Below, in pieces: positions 7,392 through 14,415 of a stretch of DNA of 14,591 bases. Position numbers and translations under genes: made by a program. The DNA lies in contig UQSX01000073.1 of the NCBI GenBank assembly GCA_900543715.1, positions 1-14,591 of the forward strand, read 5' to 3'. The DNA is from an uncultured Blautia sp. (GTDB taxonomy: Bacteria > Bacillota > Clostridia > Lachnospirales > Lachnospiraceae). Every line of letters starts with the position of its first letter. The first letter of the stretch is position 1. The notes under the pieces were generated by a model, which made no database searches, was not told the origin of the DNA, and saw only the letters and a list, made by a program, of their open reading frames with translations.

Positions 7392-9259
7392 TGAAAAAAA
7401 TTCTGCGAAGAACCTACTTTGGCCTGATCCTTTTTCTCATGTACGCTCCTATCCTGACCCTTATCGTCCTGTCCTTTAATGCTTCTAAGTCCAGGACTAA
7501 ATGGGGCGGTTTCACTCTTTCCTGGTACATTTCTCTGTTCCAGGACGAGGCCATTATGTCAGCTCTGTATAATACACTGATCATTGCTCTGGTCTCTGCT
7601 GTTCTTGCAACGCTTCTGGGAACCGCAGCTTCTATTGGGATCAGCGCCATGAAGCCAAGAGCCAAGACCATTTTTATGGGAATCACCAACATTCCCATCC
7701 TGAACTCGGAGATTGTTACTGGCATCTCTCTTATGCTGCTGTTTATTGCCTGCAGAGTGACTCTGGGGTTTACCACCATTTTGCTTTCTCATGTCACTTT
7801 CTGTATCCCCTATGTGATCTTAAGTGTCATGCCAAAGCTGCGGCAGACGGACAAAAGCACTTATGAAGCCGCCCAGGATCTGGGTGCCGGTCCAGTATAT
7901 GCCTTTTTTAAAGTGGTATTTCCTGATATCCTTCCGGGGGTGATCTCCGGTTTCCTTATGGCCTTTACCATGTCCCTGGATGATTTTATCATCACTCACT
8001 TTACCAAGGGGCCGGGAGTCGACACACTGTCCACGAAAATTTATGCAGAAGTCCGCAAGGGCATCCGCCCGGAAATGTATGCTCTGTCTACACTCCTGTT
8101 CGTTACGGTGCTGGTTCTTCTGATTTTAATTAATTCCAGTCCCAAAGAACCGGCTGATACAAAGGTTACATCCTCCCGCAGAAGCCGGAAACAGGTATTC
8201 CGCCTGGCGGTTCCTGCAGTTCTTGTCATTCTCCTTATAGGCGGCGGCATAGGCTACAGCCTGAAAAACGCCGGGAATGCTTCTGGTGAAAAACTGATCG
8301 TCTATAACTGGGGAGAGTATATTGATCCGGAAACTCTGGATATGTTTGAGAAAGAGACGGGAATTTCTGTGACCTATGAAGAATATGAGACCAACGAGAT
8401 CATGTATCCCAAAATCCAGTCTCACGCCATTGCCTATGATGTGGTATGTCCTTCTGACTATATGATACAGCGTATGATTGAAAATGACCTGCTGGCAGAG
8501 ATCAACTGGGACAATGTTCCCAATATCCAGAACATCGACCAGTCTTATATGGAACAGTCGGAAAGTTTCGACCCGGGAAATAAATACTCCGTTCCCTACT
8601 GTGTGGGAACCGTAGGGATCCTCTACAATACCACCATGGTAGACGAACCCGTAGACAGCTGGGACATCCTCTGGGATGACAAATACAAAGACAACATCCT
8701 TATGCAGGATTCTGTCCGTGACGCTTTCATGGTAGCTTTAAAAAGAAATGGAGATTCCTTAAATTCCGTAGATGTAAATGAACTGAACCAGGCGGCAAAT
8801 GACCTGATTGAACAGAAGCCTCTGGTCCAGGCCTATGTAGTAGACCAGGTCAGAGACAAAATGATCGGAAATGAAGCAGCTCTTGGCGTGATCTATTCCG
8901 GAGAAGCCGGATATACCCAGCGTGAAAATCCGAATCTGGAATATGTGATCCCAAAAGAAGGCTCCAATGTATGGATTGATTCCTGGGTCATCCCAAAAAA
9001 CGCCCAGAACAAAGAAAATGCGGAAAAGTTCATTAATTTCATGTGCCGCCCGGATATCGCCCTGATGAATTTCGAGTATATCACCTACTCCACTCCCAAC
9101 AAGGCGGCCAGAGAACTTATTGAAGACCCGGATGTCCGCAACAGCAAAATCCTTTTCCCGGATCAGGAAAACCTGAAAAACTGCGAAACCTTTCAGTATC
9201 TGGGAGAAGAAGCAGACAATTACTATAATGAACTTTGGAATAAAGTAAAATCAAGGTAG
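7391..9259 (+). CDS. potCD: Fused permease PotC and substrate-binding protein PotD
   Basis: This 622-residue protein joins two subunits usually made separately. Residues 1-250 are the PotC permease: six helices (about 10-30, 57-80, 95-122, 126-146, 184-204, 233-249) and the EAA-type loop EAAQDLGAGP...LPG (159-183). A basic linker (251-270) leads to a seventh helix (about 270-289), then the PotD-type binding domain (about 300-622). By the positive-inside rule that helix places the binding domain outside, tethered beside the channel. There is no lipobox cysteine, so it is not a lipoprotein. Ligand-site residues resembling those of PotD are visible: YNWGEYID (W307, E309, Y310), PSDYM (S355, D356), MQDSVRD (D440, D444), and WIDSW (W528, D530). 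Polyamine specificity is inferred from these. Such fusions are known in Bacillota. The gene shares one base with potB. Confidence 0.93.
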   Translation: MKKILRRTYFGLILFLMYAPILTLIVLSFNASKSRTKWGGFTLSWYISLFQDEAIMSALYNTLIIALVSAVLATLLGTAASIGISAMKPRAKTIFMGITNIPILNSEIVTGISLMLLFIACRVTLGFTTILLSHVTFCIPYVILSVMPKLRQTDKSTYEAAQDLGAGPVYAFFKVVFPDILPGVISGFLMAFTMSLDDFIITHFTKGPGVDTLSTKIYAEVRKGIRPEMYALSTLLFVTVLVLLILINSSPKEPADTKVTSSRRSRKQVFRLAVPAVLVILLIGGGIGYSLKNAGNASGEKLIVYNWGEYIDPETLDMFEKETGISVTYEEYETNEIMYPKIQSHAIAYDVVCPSDYMIQRMIENDLLAEINWDNVPNIQNIDQSYMEQSESFDPGNKYSVPYCVGTVGILYNTTMVDEPVDSWDILWDDKYKDNILMQDSVRDAFMVALKRNGDSLNSVDVNELNQAANDLIEQKPLVQAYVVDQVRDKMIGNEAALGVIYSGEAGYTQRENPNLEYVIPKEGSNVWIDSWVIPKNAQNKENAEKFINFMCRPDIALMNFEYITYSTPNKAARELIEDPDVRNSKILFPDQENLKNCETFQYLGEEADNYYNELWNKVKSR

Positions 9260-9264
9260 TCTAA

Positions 9265-10158
9265 ATGGAACGTATTTTTGAATTTACAGTGAGGCCGGAC
9301 GAGCTCCCCTGCACTCTGGGAGAATACCTCAGAGCCAGGGGCTTTTCCAGGCAGATCATCATTCATTTAAAAAAGACCCCCATGGGTATTCAGGTAAACG
9401 GCCAGTGGGCCTATGTAAGAACAGTTCTACAAGCAGGAGATCTGGTCACTATCCATTTATCAGAGACCGAATCCTCTGAAAAGATCCCTCCTGTCCCTAT
9501 GGAGCTGGACATCCTATATGAGGACCAGGATATCCTGGTGGTAAATAAACCTGCGGACACTCCCGTACACCCATCTCTCCATAATTATGAAAATACTCTG
9601 GCCAACGGAATTGCCTGGTATTTTCAGCAAAAAGGAGAGCCTTTTGTCTTCCGGTGCATCAACCGTCTGGACCGGGATACTACAGGACTTCTGATCCTGG
9701 GAAAGAATGCTTACAGCGCTTCTGTACTGTCTTCCCAGATGAAAAAAAGAGAAATCCACCGGACCTACCTGGGTGCTGCCCAGGACATTCCCCAGCCGCC
9801 AGAAGGTACTGTAGCTGCTCCCATTGCCAGAGAAAAAGATTCTGCTATCCTCCGCTGCGTAGACTTTCAGCATGGTGAAGAAGCCGTAACTCATTACAAG
9901 ACTCTCTGTACCGAAAAGGACAGTTCTCTTATCCGCTTTTCCCTGGAAACAGGCCGCACCCACCAGATACGGGTCCACATGAAGTATCTGGGAACGCCCC
10001 TTCTGGGAGATTATCTGTATAACCCGGAGTATTCCAAAATAAAAAGAGTGGCTCTCCACTCCTATTCTCTGGAGTTTCGCCACCCTGTAACCAATGAAGA
10101 GCTTTATTTTCAATCGCCTCTTCCAAAAGATATGGCAGAGCTGTTTCCCTCCTTTTAA
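9265..10158 (+). CDS. RluA-family RNA pseudouridine synthase
   Basis: Enzymes of this family convert specific uridines in rRNA or tRNA to pseudouridine, without cofactor, in the cytoplasm. The 297 residues give an S4-like RNA-binding domain (about 15-65, with the GxxVxV-type VNGQW segment) and the catalytic domain (about 80-297). The catalytic motif is NRLDRDTTGLLI, with nucleophile D136 and R134; the first position is Asn where many relatives have His. VVNKPADTPVHPS (92-104), RTHQIRVHMKYLGTPLLGD (about 231-249) and the basic C-terminal part are typical. It begins 5 bases after potCD with an AAGG site, so it is in the pot transcript. This link is probably positional, not functional. The target uridine is not known. 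Its last codons form the 5' arm of the downstream terminator. Confidence 0.93.
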   Translation: MERIFEFTVRPDELPCTLGEYLRARGFSRQIIIHLKKTPMGIQVNGQWAYVRTVLQAGDLVTIHLSETESSEKIPPVPMELDILYEDQDILVVNKPADTPVHPSLHNYENTLANGIAWYFQQKGEPFVFRCINRLDRDTTGLLILGKNAYSASVLSSQMKKREIHRTYLGAAQDIPQPPEGTVAAPIAREKDSAILRCVDFQHGEEAVTHYKTLCTEKDSSLIRFSLETGRTHQIRVHMKYLGTPLLGDYLYNPEYSKIKRVALHSYSLEFRHPVTNEELYFQSPLPKDMAELFPSF

Positions 10159-10186
10159 AGAAGGGAAGCTCTGCCATATCTTTTTT
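10125..10186. terminator. Bidirectional terminator between convergent units
   Basis: AAAAGATATGGCAGAGC (10125-10141) pairs perfectly with GCTCTGCCATATCTTTT (10168-10184), a 17-bp stem; TTCCCT (10145-10150) and AGGGAA (10162-10167) extend it inside after a 3-base bulge. On the plus strand it ends in TTTTTT (10181-10186); on the minus strand it ends in four T. It therefore ends both the pot-rluA and the exporter transcripts. The 5' arm is coding sequence of the pseudouridine synthase, whose stop codon (10156-10158) is in the loop; the exporter permease stop (10185-10187) touches the other arm. Confidence 0.93.
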
Positions 10187-11411
10187 AATTCCGTCTCAAG
10201 GCCTCTATGGGACTTAACGCCGCCGCTTTTCTGGCAGGATAGATTCCGAAAAAAATGCCCACTGCACAGGAAAAAAGAGTTGCGATCAGCACCGTACTCA
10301 CACTGATCCCCGGCATGATGGTCATTTCCTGTCCTGCACTCATAAGAAAGCACAGCCCATAGCCTCCTGCAATTCCGGTAAAGATCCCGATAATTCCTCC
10401 GATCACCGTCAGTATGGCGGATTCTGCCAGAAATTGAAGCATGATAGAGGATGTTTTTGCCCCCAGGGCCTTTCTTATGCCGATTTCTCTGGTCCTTTCC
10501 GTTACAGAAACCAACATGATATTCATAACACCAATACCGCCTACCAGCAGGGAAATCCCTGCCACAAAAGAGATAAAGGCCGTGATCATTCCCATCATGT
10601 CGTTCAGCAAACTTACCACATCCTGGAAACTCTGTATCTGATAAAAGTCTTCTCCAGACGCCTGATGACGCTGCTCCAGCAGACGCACTACTCTATCTGA
10701 AATTTCCTGGGAGTCCAGGTTTTTGTCCGCCTGGATGTAAATATTGGTAAAATTCTCCAGATCATCTCCCAGATAATCCTGCGCCGCTGTGTAAGGAATC
10801 GACAGACTTACCGGCATCCCTTCATAAGTATAAGTAACAAAGGTACCGTTTTCTCTCTGAGTACTGACACCTATGATCCGGTAAGATTTTGTCAGGTCTG
10901 AAGACTGAACCTCAATATCCATTCCCACTACGTCATCGGAACCGAAAAGCCTTTTGGCATCTGAATCAGAGATCACACAAACATTTCTGGCTTCTGCCAC
11001 ATCAGATTCACGGAAGTAAGCGCCCCGTTTCATCAGCGTATTGTTGATCAGAGCTGCATCCTGGGTCTCCAGGGACAGGCTTACGTCGAACTCGCCCTTT
11101 CCTGTCACAGTTTGCCCTGACAGACCCATACTGATAGTAGCTCCTTCCACGCCTTCCACTCCCCGGATAGCTTCCAGATCCTCTGGTGTGATATATGCGC
11201 CTTCGTTCATGGCATCTTCACTGCAGTAAATATAAATCTGCCCGCTTCCCACGCCGTCAATCTCAGAATTCATCTGGTTCCTGGTGCCCTCTCCAATAGA
11301 GACAATGGCAATTACAGAAGCAATGCCAATGATGATCCCCAGCATGGTAAGGAAAGAGCGGCCTTTGTTCGCCAGAATATTCTGCACAGCCATTTTTACA
11401 TATTCAGCCAT
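10185..11411 (-). CDS. MacB/FtsX-type ABC exporter permease
   Basis: A 408-residue permease of the type VII ABC (MacB-like) superfamily, which uses ATP hydrolysis to drive a mechanical stroke on an extracytoplasmic partner instead of moving substrate through the membrane. Order: helix 1 at about 20-42 (with TMLGIIIGI before VSIGEG), a large extracytoplasmic MacB_PCD domain (about 45-270), then three helices at about 276-300, 330-353 and 372-392. Between helices 2 and 3 is the conserved cytoplasmic segment ERTREIGIRKALGA (305-318) that contacts the ATPase, and PARKAAALSPIEALR near the C-terminus is a family hallmark. E. coli MacB fuses this with the ATPase; here they are separate, as in B. subtilis YknY/YknZ. 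The start is 18 bases after the adaptor stop. The exported substrate is unknown; peptides, drugs and envelope stress relief are the usual roles. Confidence 0.93.
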   Translation of the reverse strand: MAEYVKMAVQNILANKGRSFLTMLGIIIGIASVIAIVSIGEGTRNQMNSEIDGVGSGQIYIYCSEDAMNEGAYITPEDLEAIRGVEGVEGATISMGLSGQTVTGKGEFDVSLSLETQDAALINNTLMKRGAYFRESDVAEARNVCVISDSDAKRLFGSDDVVGMDIEVQSSDLTKSYRIIGVSTQRENGTFVTYTYEGMPVSLSIPYTAAQDYLGDDLENFTNIYIQADKNLDSQEISDRVVRLLEQRHQASGEDFYQIQSFQDVVSLLNDMMGMITAFISFVAGISLLVGGIGVMNIMLVSVTERTREIGIRKALGAKTSSIMLQFLAESAILTVIGGIIGIFTGIAGGYGLCFLMSAGQEMTIMPGISVSTVLIATLFSCAVGIFFGIYPARKAAALSPIEALRRN

Positions 11412-11429
11412 ATCTCTACTCCTGTTCTT

Positions 11430-13022
11430 TTACTCAGCAGCTTCTACTGCTGTAACGCTGTCTCCTACCTCATGATTGCCGATATCACGGATTACCTGGT
11501 CTCCTGCTTCCAGTCCTTTTGTAATCTCCACATAGGAATCTGAGGTAACGCCTGTCTCTATGGCTTTTTCAGTAATTTTTCCATTCTCCACCACATAGCA
11601 GAAGGAACCGTCTTTTCCGATATTTACGGCCTCTACGGGCAGGAGCGGCACATCTTTTGCCTGAGCTGCCTGGATACTGGCTTGAGCCTCTACACCGATA
11701 AAGATATTGTCGTCGGGGTTATCAATATGTATGTTCACACCAATAAGGGCAGTTCCCTGTTCATTTGGAATTGCGATCCTGCTGATCTTCTCCACCGTTC
11801 CCTGGTATTCCGAATCTCCAAGAGTGATAACCGCTTTCTGGCCTTCTTTTACCTTATCAAAATCATACTTAGAAATATTGGCCTCTACACAAACCTGTTC
11901 TGTACTCTGGAGTGTAAACAGCTCCATACCCTGGGTCACAGTTGACCCCTGAGTCACCTGGGCGTCAGATATAACGCCCCTGAACTCTGCCTGAAGTCCT
12001 TTTCTTCCTTCTTCAATAAGCTCCTGGATATTTTTTGCCTCCAGCTCAGCCAGATTGTTGGAAATCACCATCTGCTCCCGGGCGGCAGGCGTAAGACTTC
12101 CTGTATCTGCCTCAGCTACAGCCTCCTGAGAGGCCAGTTCTGACTGGAGCTGAGCCAGCTCTGATGAAGCAGTCTCCAGCTGATATTGAAGGTCTGAAGT
12201 ATCCGGAACAGAGGCAGTATCGCTTCCTGTTCCTGCTGTATAGTCTGCAGGATTCACTTCTCTCTTGACTGGCTCTGCCGGCGGGTTGTTCAGTGCATAT
12301 TCATAATCTGACTGTGCAGAAGCAGGCGCATTTTCTTCATTCATCTTCTGCTGCAGTTCTTCCAGTTTCTTTTGATATTCCGGCAGTGTAACCGTATCAT
12401 ATTCTTCTTTTGCCTGCTGATATTCCTGCTCTGCCTGGGCTAATGCAGCTTCATAAGCCTGCTGTGCCTCCTGGGCAGCCTGCTGTGCTGCTGCCTGGGC
12501 ATCTGCCGCAGCCTGTGACTGGACATCTCTTATCTGCTGCTGAAGACTGGCAATCTGGTTTTGTTTTTCTTCTATCTGGTTTTCCAGCTCCGGAATCCTG
12601 GCCTGAGCTTCTGCCTGCTTTGACGCTGCGTCGGCTGCCTGCTGCTGGGCATCCTCAAGCTGAAGCTGGCCGGATCTCACATTTAATTCTGCCTTCTGGT
12701 TCTCACTTTCCAGGTTTTCCAGATTAAAGCCGATAATGGCCTGTCCCGCTTCCACAGTATCTCCTGTTTCTACAGGCATAGTCTGGATTTCCCCGTTTAC
12801 AGGAGAAAAAAAGGTCTTTTTCTGTTCACTTTCCACATTTCCAGATGCCTCTACTTCCTGTGTCACATTTCCTTTTGTCACTGCAATGGTCTCTACTGTG
12901 GGAACACTTTCATTCCCCTGTCCCCTGGCTCCGATCACCCCAATGATAATAATGGCAACTGCCACAATTCCCAGAGTAATAAGCATAATACCGTTTTTAC
13001 TCTTCCATATTCCCTTCTTCAT
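11430..13022 (-). CDS. Membrane-fusion/adaptor protein of the exporter, long coiled coil
   Basis: This is the HlyD/RND-type periplasmic adaptor of an ABC exporter; in monoderms it sits outside the membrane on the permease (YknX-like). Using the ATG at 13022 (530 residues), the order is an anchor helix (about 12-33), first half of the lipoyl domain (about 60-98, with SPVNGEI and VEAGQ), a coiled coil extremely rich in Gln and Ala (about 107-230), a proline-rich linker (about 240-275), a second shorter coil (about 276-340), second lipoyl half (about 343-372), beta-barrel and membrane-proximal domains (about 375-525). The two coil arms are unequal. The upstream ATGs at 13043 and 13058 have weaker ribosome sites; GGGGGAG is 4-5 bases before 13022. 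It overlaps the ATPase gene by 26 bases. No lipobox or substrate clue is present. Confidence 0.9.
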   Translation of the reverse strand: MKKGIWKSKNGIMLITLGIVAVAIIIIGVIGARGQGNESVPTVETIAVTKGNVTQEVEASGNVESEQKKTFFSPVNGEIQTMPVETGDTVEAGQAIIGFNLENLESENQKAELNVRSGQLQLEDAQQQAADAASKQAEAQARIPELENQIEEKQNQIASLQQQIRDVQSQAAADAQAAAQQAAQEAQQAYEAALAQAEQEYQQAKEEYDTVTLPEYQKKLEELQQKMNEENAPASAQSDYEYALNNPPAEPVKREVNPADYTAGTGSDTASVPDTSDLQYQLETASSELAQLQSELASQEAVAEADTGSLTPAAREQMVISNNLAELEAKNIQELIEEGRKGLQAEFRGVISDAQVTQGSTVTQGMELFTLQSTEQVCVEANISKYDFDKVKEGQKAVITLGDSEYQGTVEKISRIAIPNEQGTALIGVNIHIDNPDDNIFIGVEAQASIQAAQAKDVPLLPVEAVNIGKDGSFCYVVENGKITEKAIETGVTSDSYVEITKGLEAGDQVIRDIGNHEVGDSVTAVEAAE

Positions 13023-13746
13023 GATTCTCCCCCGTCTTCTCATATTCTGTCTCTTCATATTCCGGATTGAGTATATCCGTCTCTATTTTTCCATCCATAA
13101 TTCGCACTACCCGTTTTGCCTGGGAAGCAATCCCGTCATCGTGGGTAATCAGGATAACTGTTCTTCCTCCTGCATGGAGCTTCCTCAAAATCCCCAGGAT
13201 TTCTTTACTGGAAGCTGAATCCAGATTTCCTGTAGGCTCATCGGCTAATATTACCGGAGGCTTTGCCGCAATAGCCCTGGCAATAGCTACACGCTGCTGC
13301 TGGCCTCCTGACATTTCCGAAGGTTTGTGGGTCATTCTGTTTTCCAGTCCCACCATTGCCAGGGATTCTCTGGCCAGCTTTCTTCTGCTCTTCTTATCCA
13401 TTCCTCTGTAGATCAGAGGCAGCTCCACATTTTCCTCCGCCGTAAGGTTGGGGATCAGGTTAAATCCCTGAAAGATAAAACCGATCTCCCGGTTCCTGAT
13501 TTCAGACAGCTGATTATCCGTCATTGTAGACACATCTGTACCGTTAAGGTAGTATTTACCTGAAGTAGGCACATCCAGACATCCCAGCATGTTCATGAAA
13601 GTAGATTTTCCAGAGCCAGACTGGCCGATGATAGCCACAAATTCCCCCTCATCGATTTCCAGATTAATGTGATCCAAAGCTCTTACTTCATTTTCCCCCG
13701 GATTGTAAATTTTACATAAGTCTTCAACTTTAATTAAATGTTCCAT
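12997..13746 (-). CDS. ABC exporter ATP-binding protein (MacB/LolD-like)
   Basis: The cytoplasmic ATPase for the MacB-type permease, 249 residues. Visible motifs: Walker A GQSGSGKST (41-49), Q-loop Q93, signature MSGGQ (145-149), Walker B VILADEP (165-171), D-loop GNLD (173-176) and switch His202. The ADEPTGNLD variant is characteristic of the MacB/LolD/FtsE branch. The last 25 residues form a highly acidic, repetitive extension (Glu, Asn, Tyr, Thr), unusual for the family; it overlaps the start of the adaptor gene in another frame. An AAAGG site precedes the start by about 8 bases. Gene order in the transcript is ATPase, adaptor, permease, and it is preceded by a small membrane protein. Overlap and short gaps indicate one operon. 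The nearest known arrangement is B. subtilis yknXYZ, where the order differs. Confidence 0.94.
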   Translation of the reverse strand: MEHLIKVEDLCKIYNPGENEVRALDHINLEIDEGEFVAIIGQSGSGKSTFMNMLGCLDVPTSGKYYLNGTDVSTMTDNQLSEIRNREIGFIFQGFNLIPNLTAEENVELPLIYRGMDKKSRRKLARESLAMVGLENRMTHKPSEMSGGQQQRVAIARAIAAKPPVILADEPTGNLDSASSKEILGILRKLHAGGRTVILITHDDGIASQAKRVVRIMDGKIETDILNPEYEETEYEKTGENHEEGNMEE

Positions 13747-13768
13747 AGGCTTTTCCTTTCTTCATATG

Positions 13769-13798
13769 CTGATTTTGCCAAAACTCTCCCAAAATCAG
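13769..13798. promoter_or_regulatory. 9-bp inverted repeat upstream of the exporter ATPase
   Basis: CTGATTTTG (13769-13777) and CAAAATCAG (13790-13798) form a perfect 9-bp stem around 12 bases, 22 bases before the ATPase start and just upstream of its ribosome site. There is no T-run on either side, so it is not a terminator. It may be an operator or an mRNA hairpin. Confidence 0.45.
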
Positions 13799-13813
13799 GA
13801 AGAACAGAACAAA

Positions 13814-13832
13814 ACAGAATATTCTTTTCTGT
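13814..13832. promoter_or_regulatory. ACAGAA/TTCTGT dyad, candidate regulator site
   Basis: ACAGAA (13814-13819) and TTCTGT (13827-13832) form a 6-bp inverted repeat around 7 bases, overlapping a perfect 10-bp palindrome, AGAATATTCT (13816-13825). Further AACAGAA and CTGTC-like half-sites flank it, so the 142-base gap between the two genes looks rich in short dyads. I could not place a convincing promoter in the gap, so a separate exporter transcript is possible but not shown. Confidence 0.3.
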
Positions 13833-13888
13833 CTCGTCCTGTCCCTTTCTTTTCTAAAATAAACCTTCTGTTTTCAGATTTTCCTTTA

Positions 13889-14356
13889 TTACTGGGCTTT
13901 GCCGTCCAGCATTGCCTGACGGTTTTTCAGTGCGCCCCAGAAGTAAAGCAGCGGCAGGATCAAACCAAGTATCATGGAAACAATGCTCAGCACAGTGACT
14001 CCTGAGGAAATTGCGGAGTATGCATCAGTTCCCAGCTGCCACAGGATCAGAATAATGCCGCAGACAAAGCATATCCCTGCCTTCTGTATCTTATTGCAGT
14101 TTACAATTCCGATGATCCCGATCACTGTATTGAGAAGCGACCCGGCTGCGGTAATGTACACACTCATTTGATATGCTTCTACAGTGATCCCGGAAGCGGT
14201 AATGGTCTGCTCAAAAAGTTCTCCCATCTCTCCTTCTCCGATTGTGCCAAGCATGGCAAAGTTAACAAGGTTCGTCAGAAATGACAGGACCCCAAGGACT
14301 ACCATAATGATTCCCACTACCTTCAGTAACGTTTTTCCAGGTGCTTTTTCTTTCAT
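13889..14356 (-). CDS. Four-helix membrane protein of unknown function
   Basis: A 155-residue protein with four predicted membrane helices (about 11-37, 65-86, 93-110, 117-141) and a charged C-terminus (NRQAMLDGKAQ). I do not recognise a domain. The first loop (about 38-64) is acidic and extracytoplasmic by the positive-inside rule; C87 and two cysteines in helix 3 (C96, C99) are the only cysteines. A GGGGAGA site precedes the ATG by 4-5 bases. It is the first gene of the minus-strand block and lies 142 bases upstream of the exporter ATPase with no clear terminator between, so it may be co-transcribed. B. subtilis yknWXYZ also begins with a small membrane protein that helps assemble the exporter; that is only a positional analogy, with no sequence similarity shown. 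Confidence 0.8.
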   Translation of the reverse strand: MKEKAPGKTLLKVVGIIMVVLGVLSFLTNLVNFAMLGTIGEGEMGELFEQTITASGITVEAYQMSVYITAAGSLLNTVIGIIGIVNCNKIQKAGICFVCGIILILWQLGTDAYSAISSGVTVLSIVSMILGLILPLLYFWGALKNRQAMLDGKAQ

Positions 14357-14386
14357 TACATTCTCCCCTCTCTATTGATTTTCCTC

Positions 14387-14415
14387 ATTGTATAATCCCT
14401 GGAGAGAAAAGTCAA
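14387..14415 (-). promoter_or_regulatory. Promoter of the four-helix membrane protein gene
   Basis: On the minus strand TTGACT (14410-14415) and TACAAT (14387-14392) are 17 bases apart, a strong sigma-A-type match. The transcript would start near 14380, leaving a leader of about 25 bases. It could drive the entire exporter block. Confidence 0.75.

Noticed and set aside
9514..10353. A 279-codon open frame on the minus strand opposite the pseudouridine synthase
   Set aside because: It crosses the strong bidirectional terminator and overlaps the permease 3' end; no family features are visible.
13023..13058. Upstream ATGs for the adaptor gene
   Set aside because: The 13058 and 13043 ATGs have weak ribosome sites and add an Arg-rich stretch inside the ATPase frame; 13022 has GGGGGAG directly upstream and a normal MKKG-type start.
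13769..13798. Terminator for the four-helix protein gene
   Set aside because: The stem is AT-rich and no T-run follows on either strand, so it is listed as an unexplained dyad instead.
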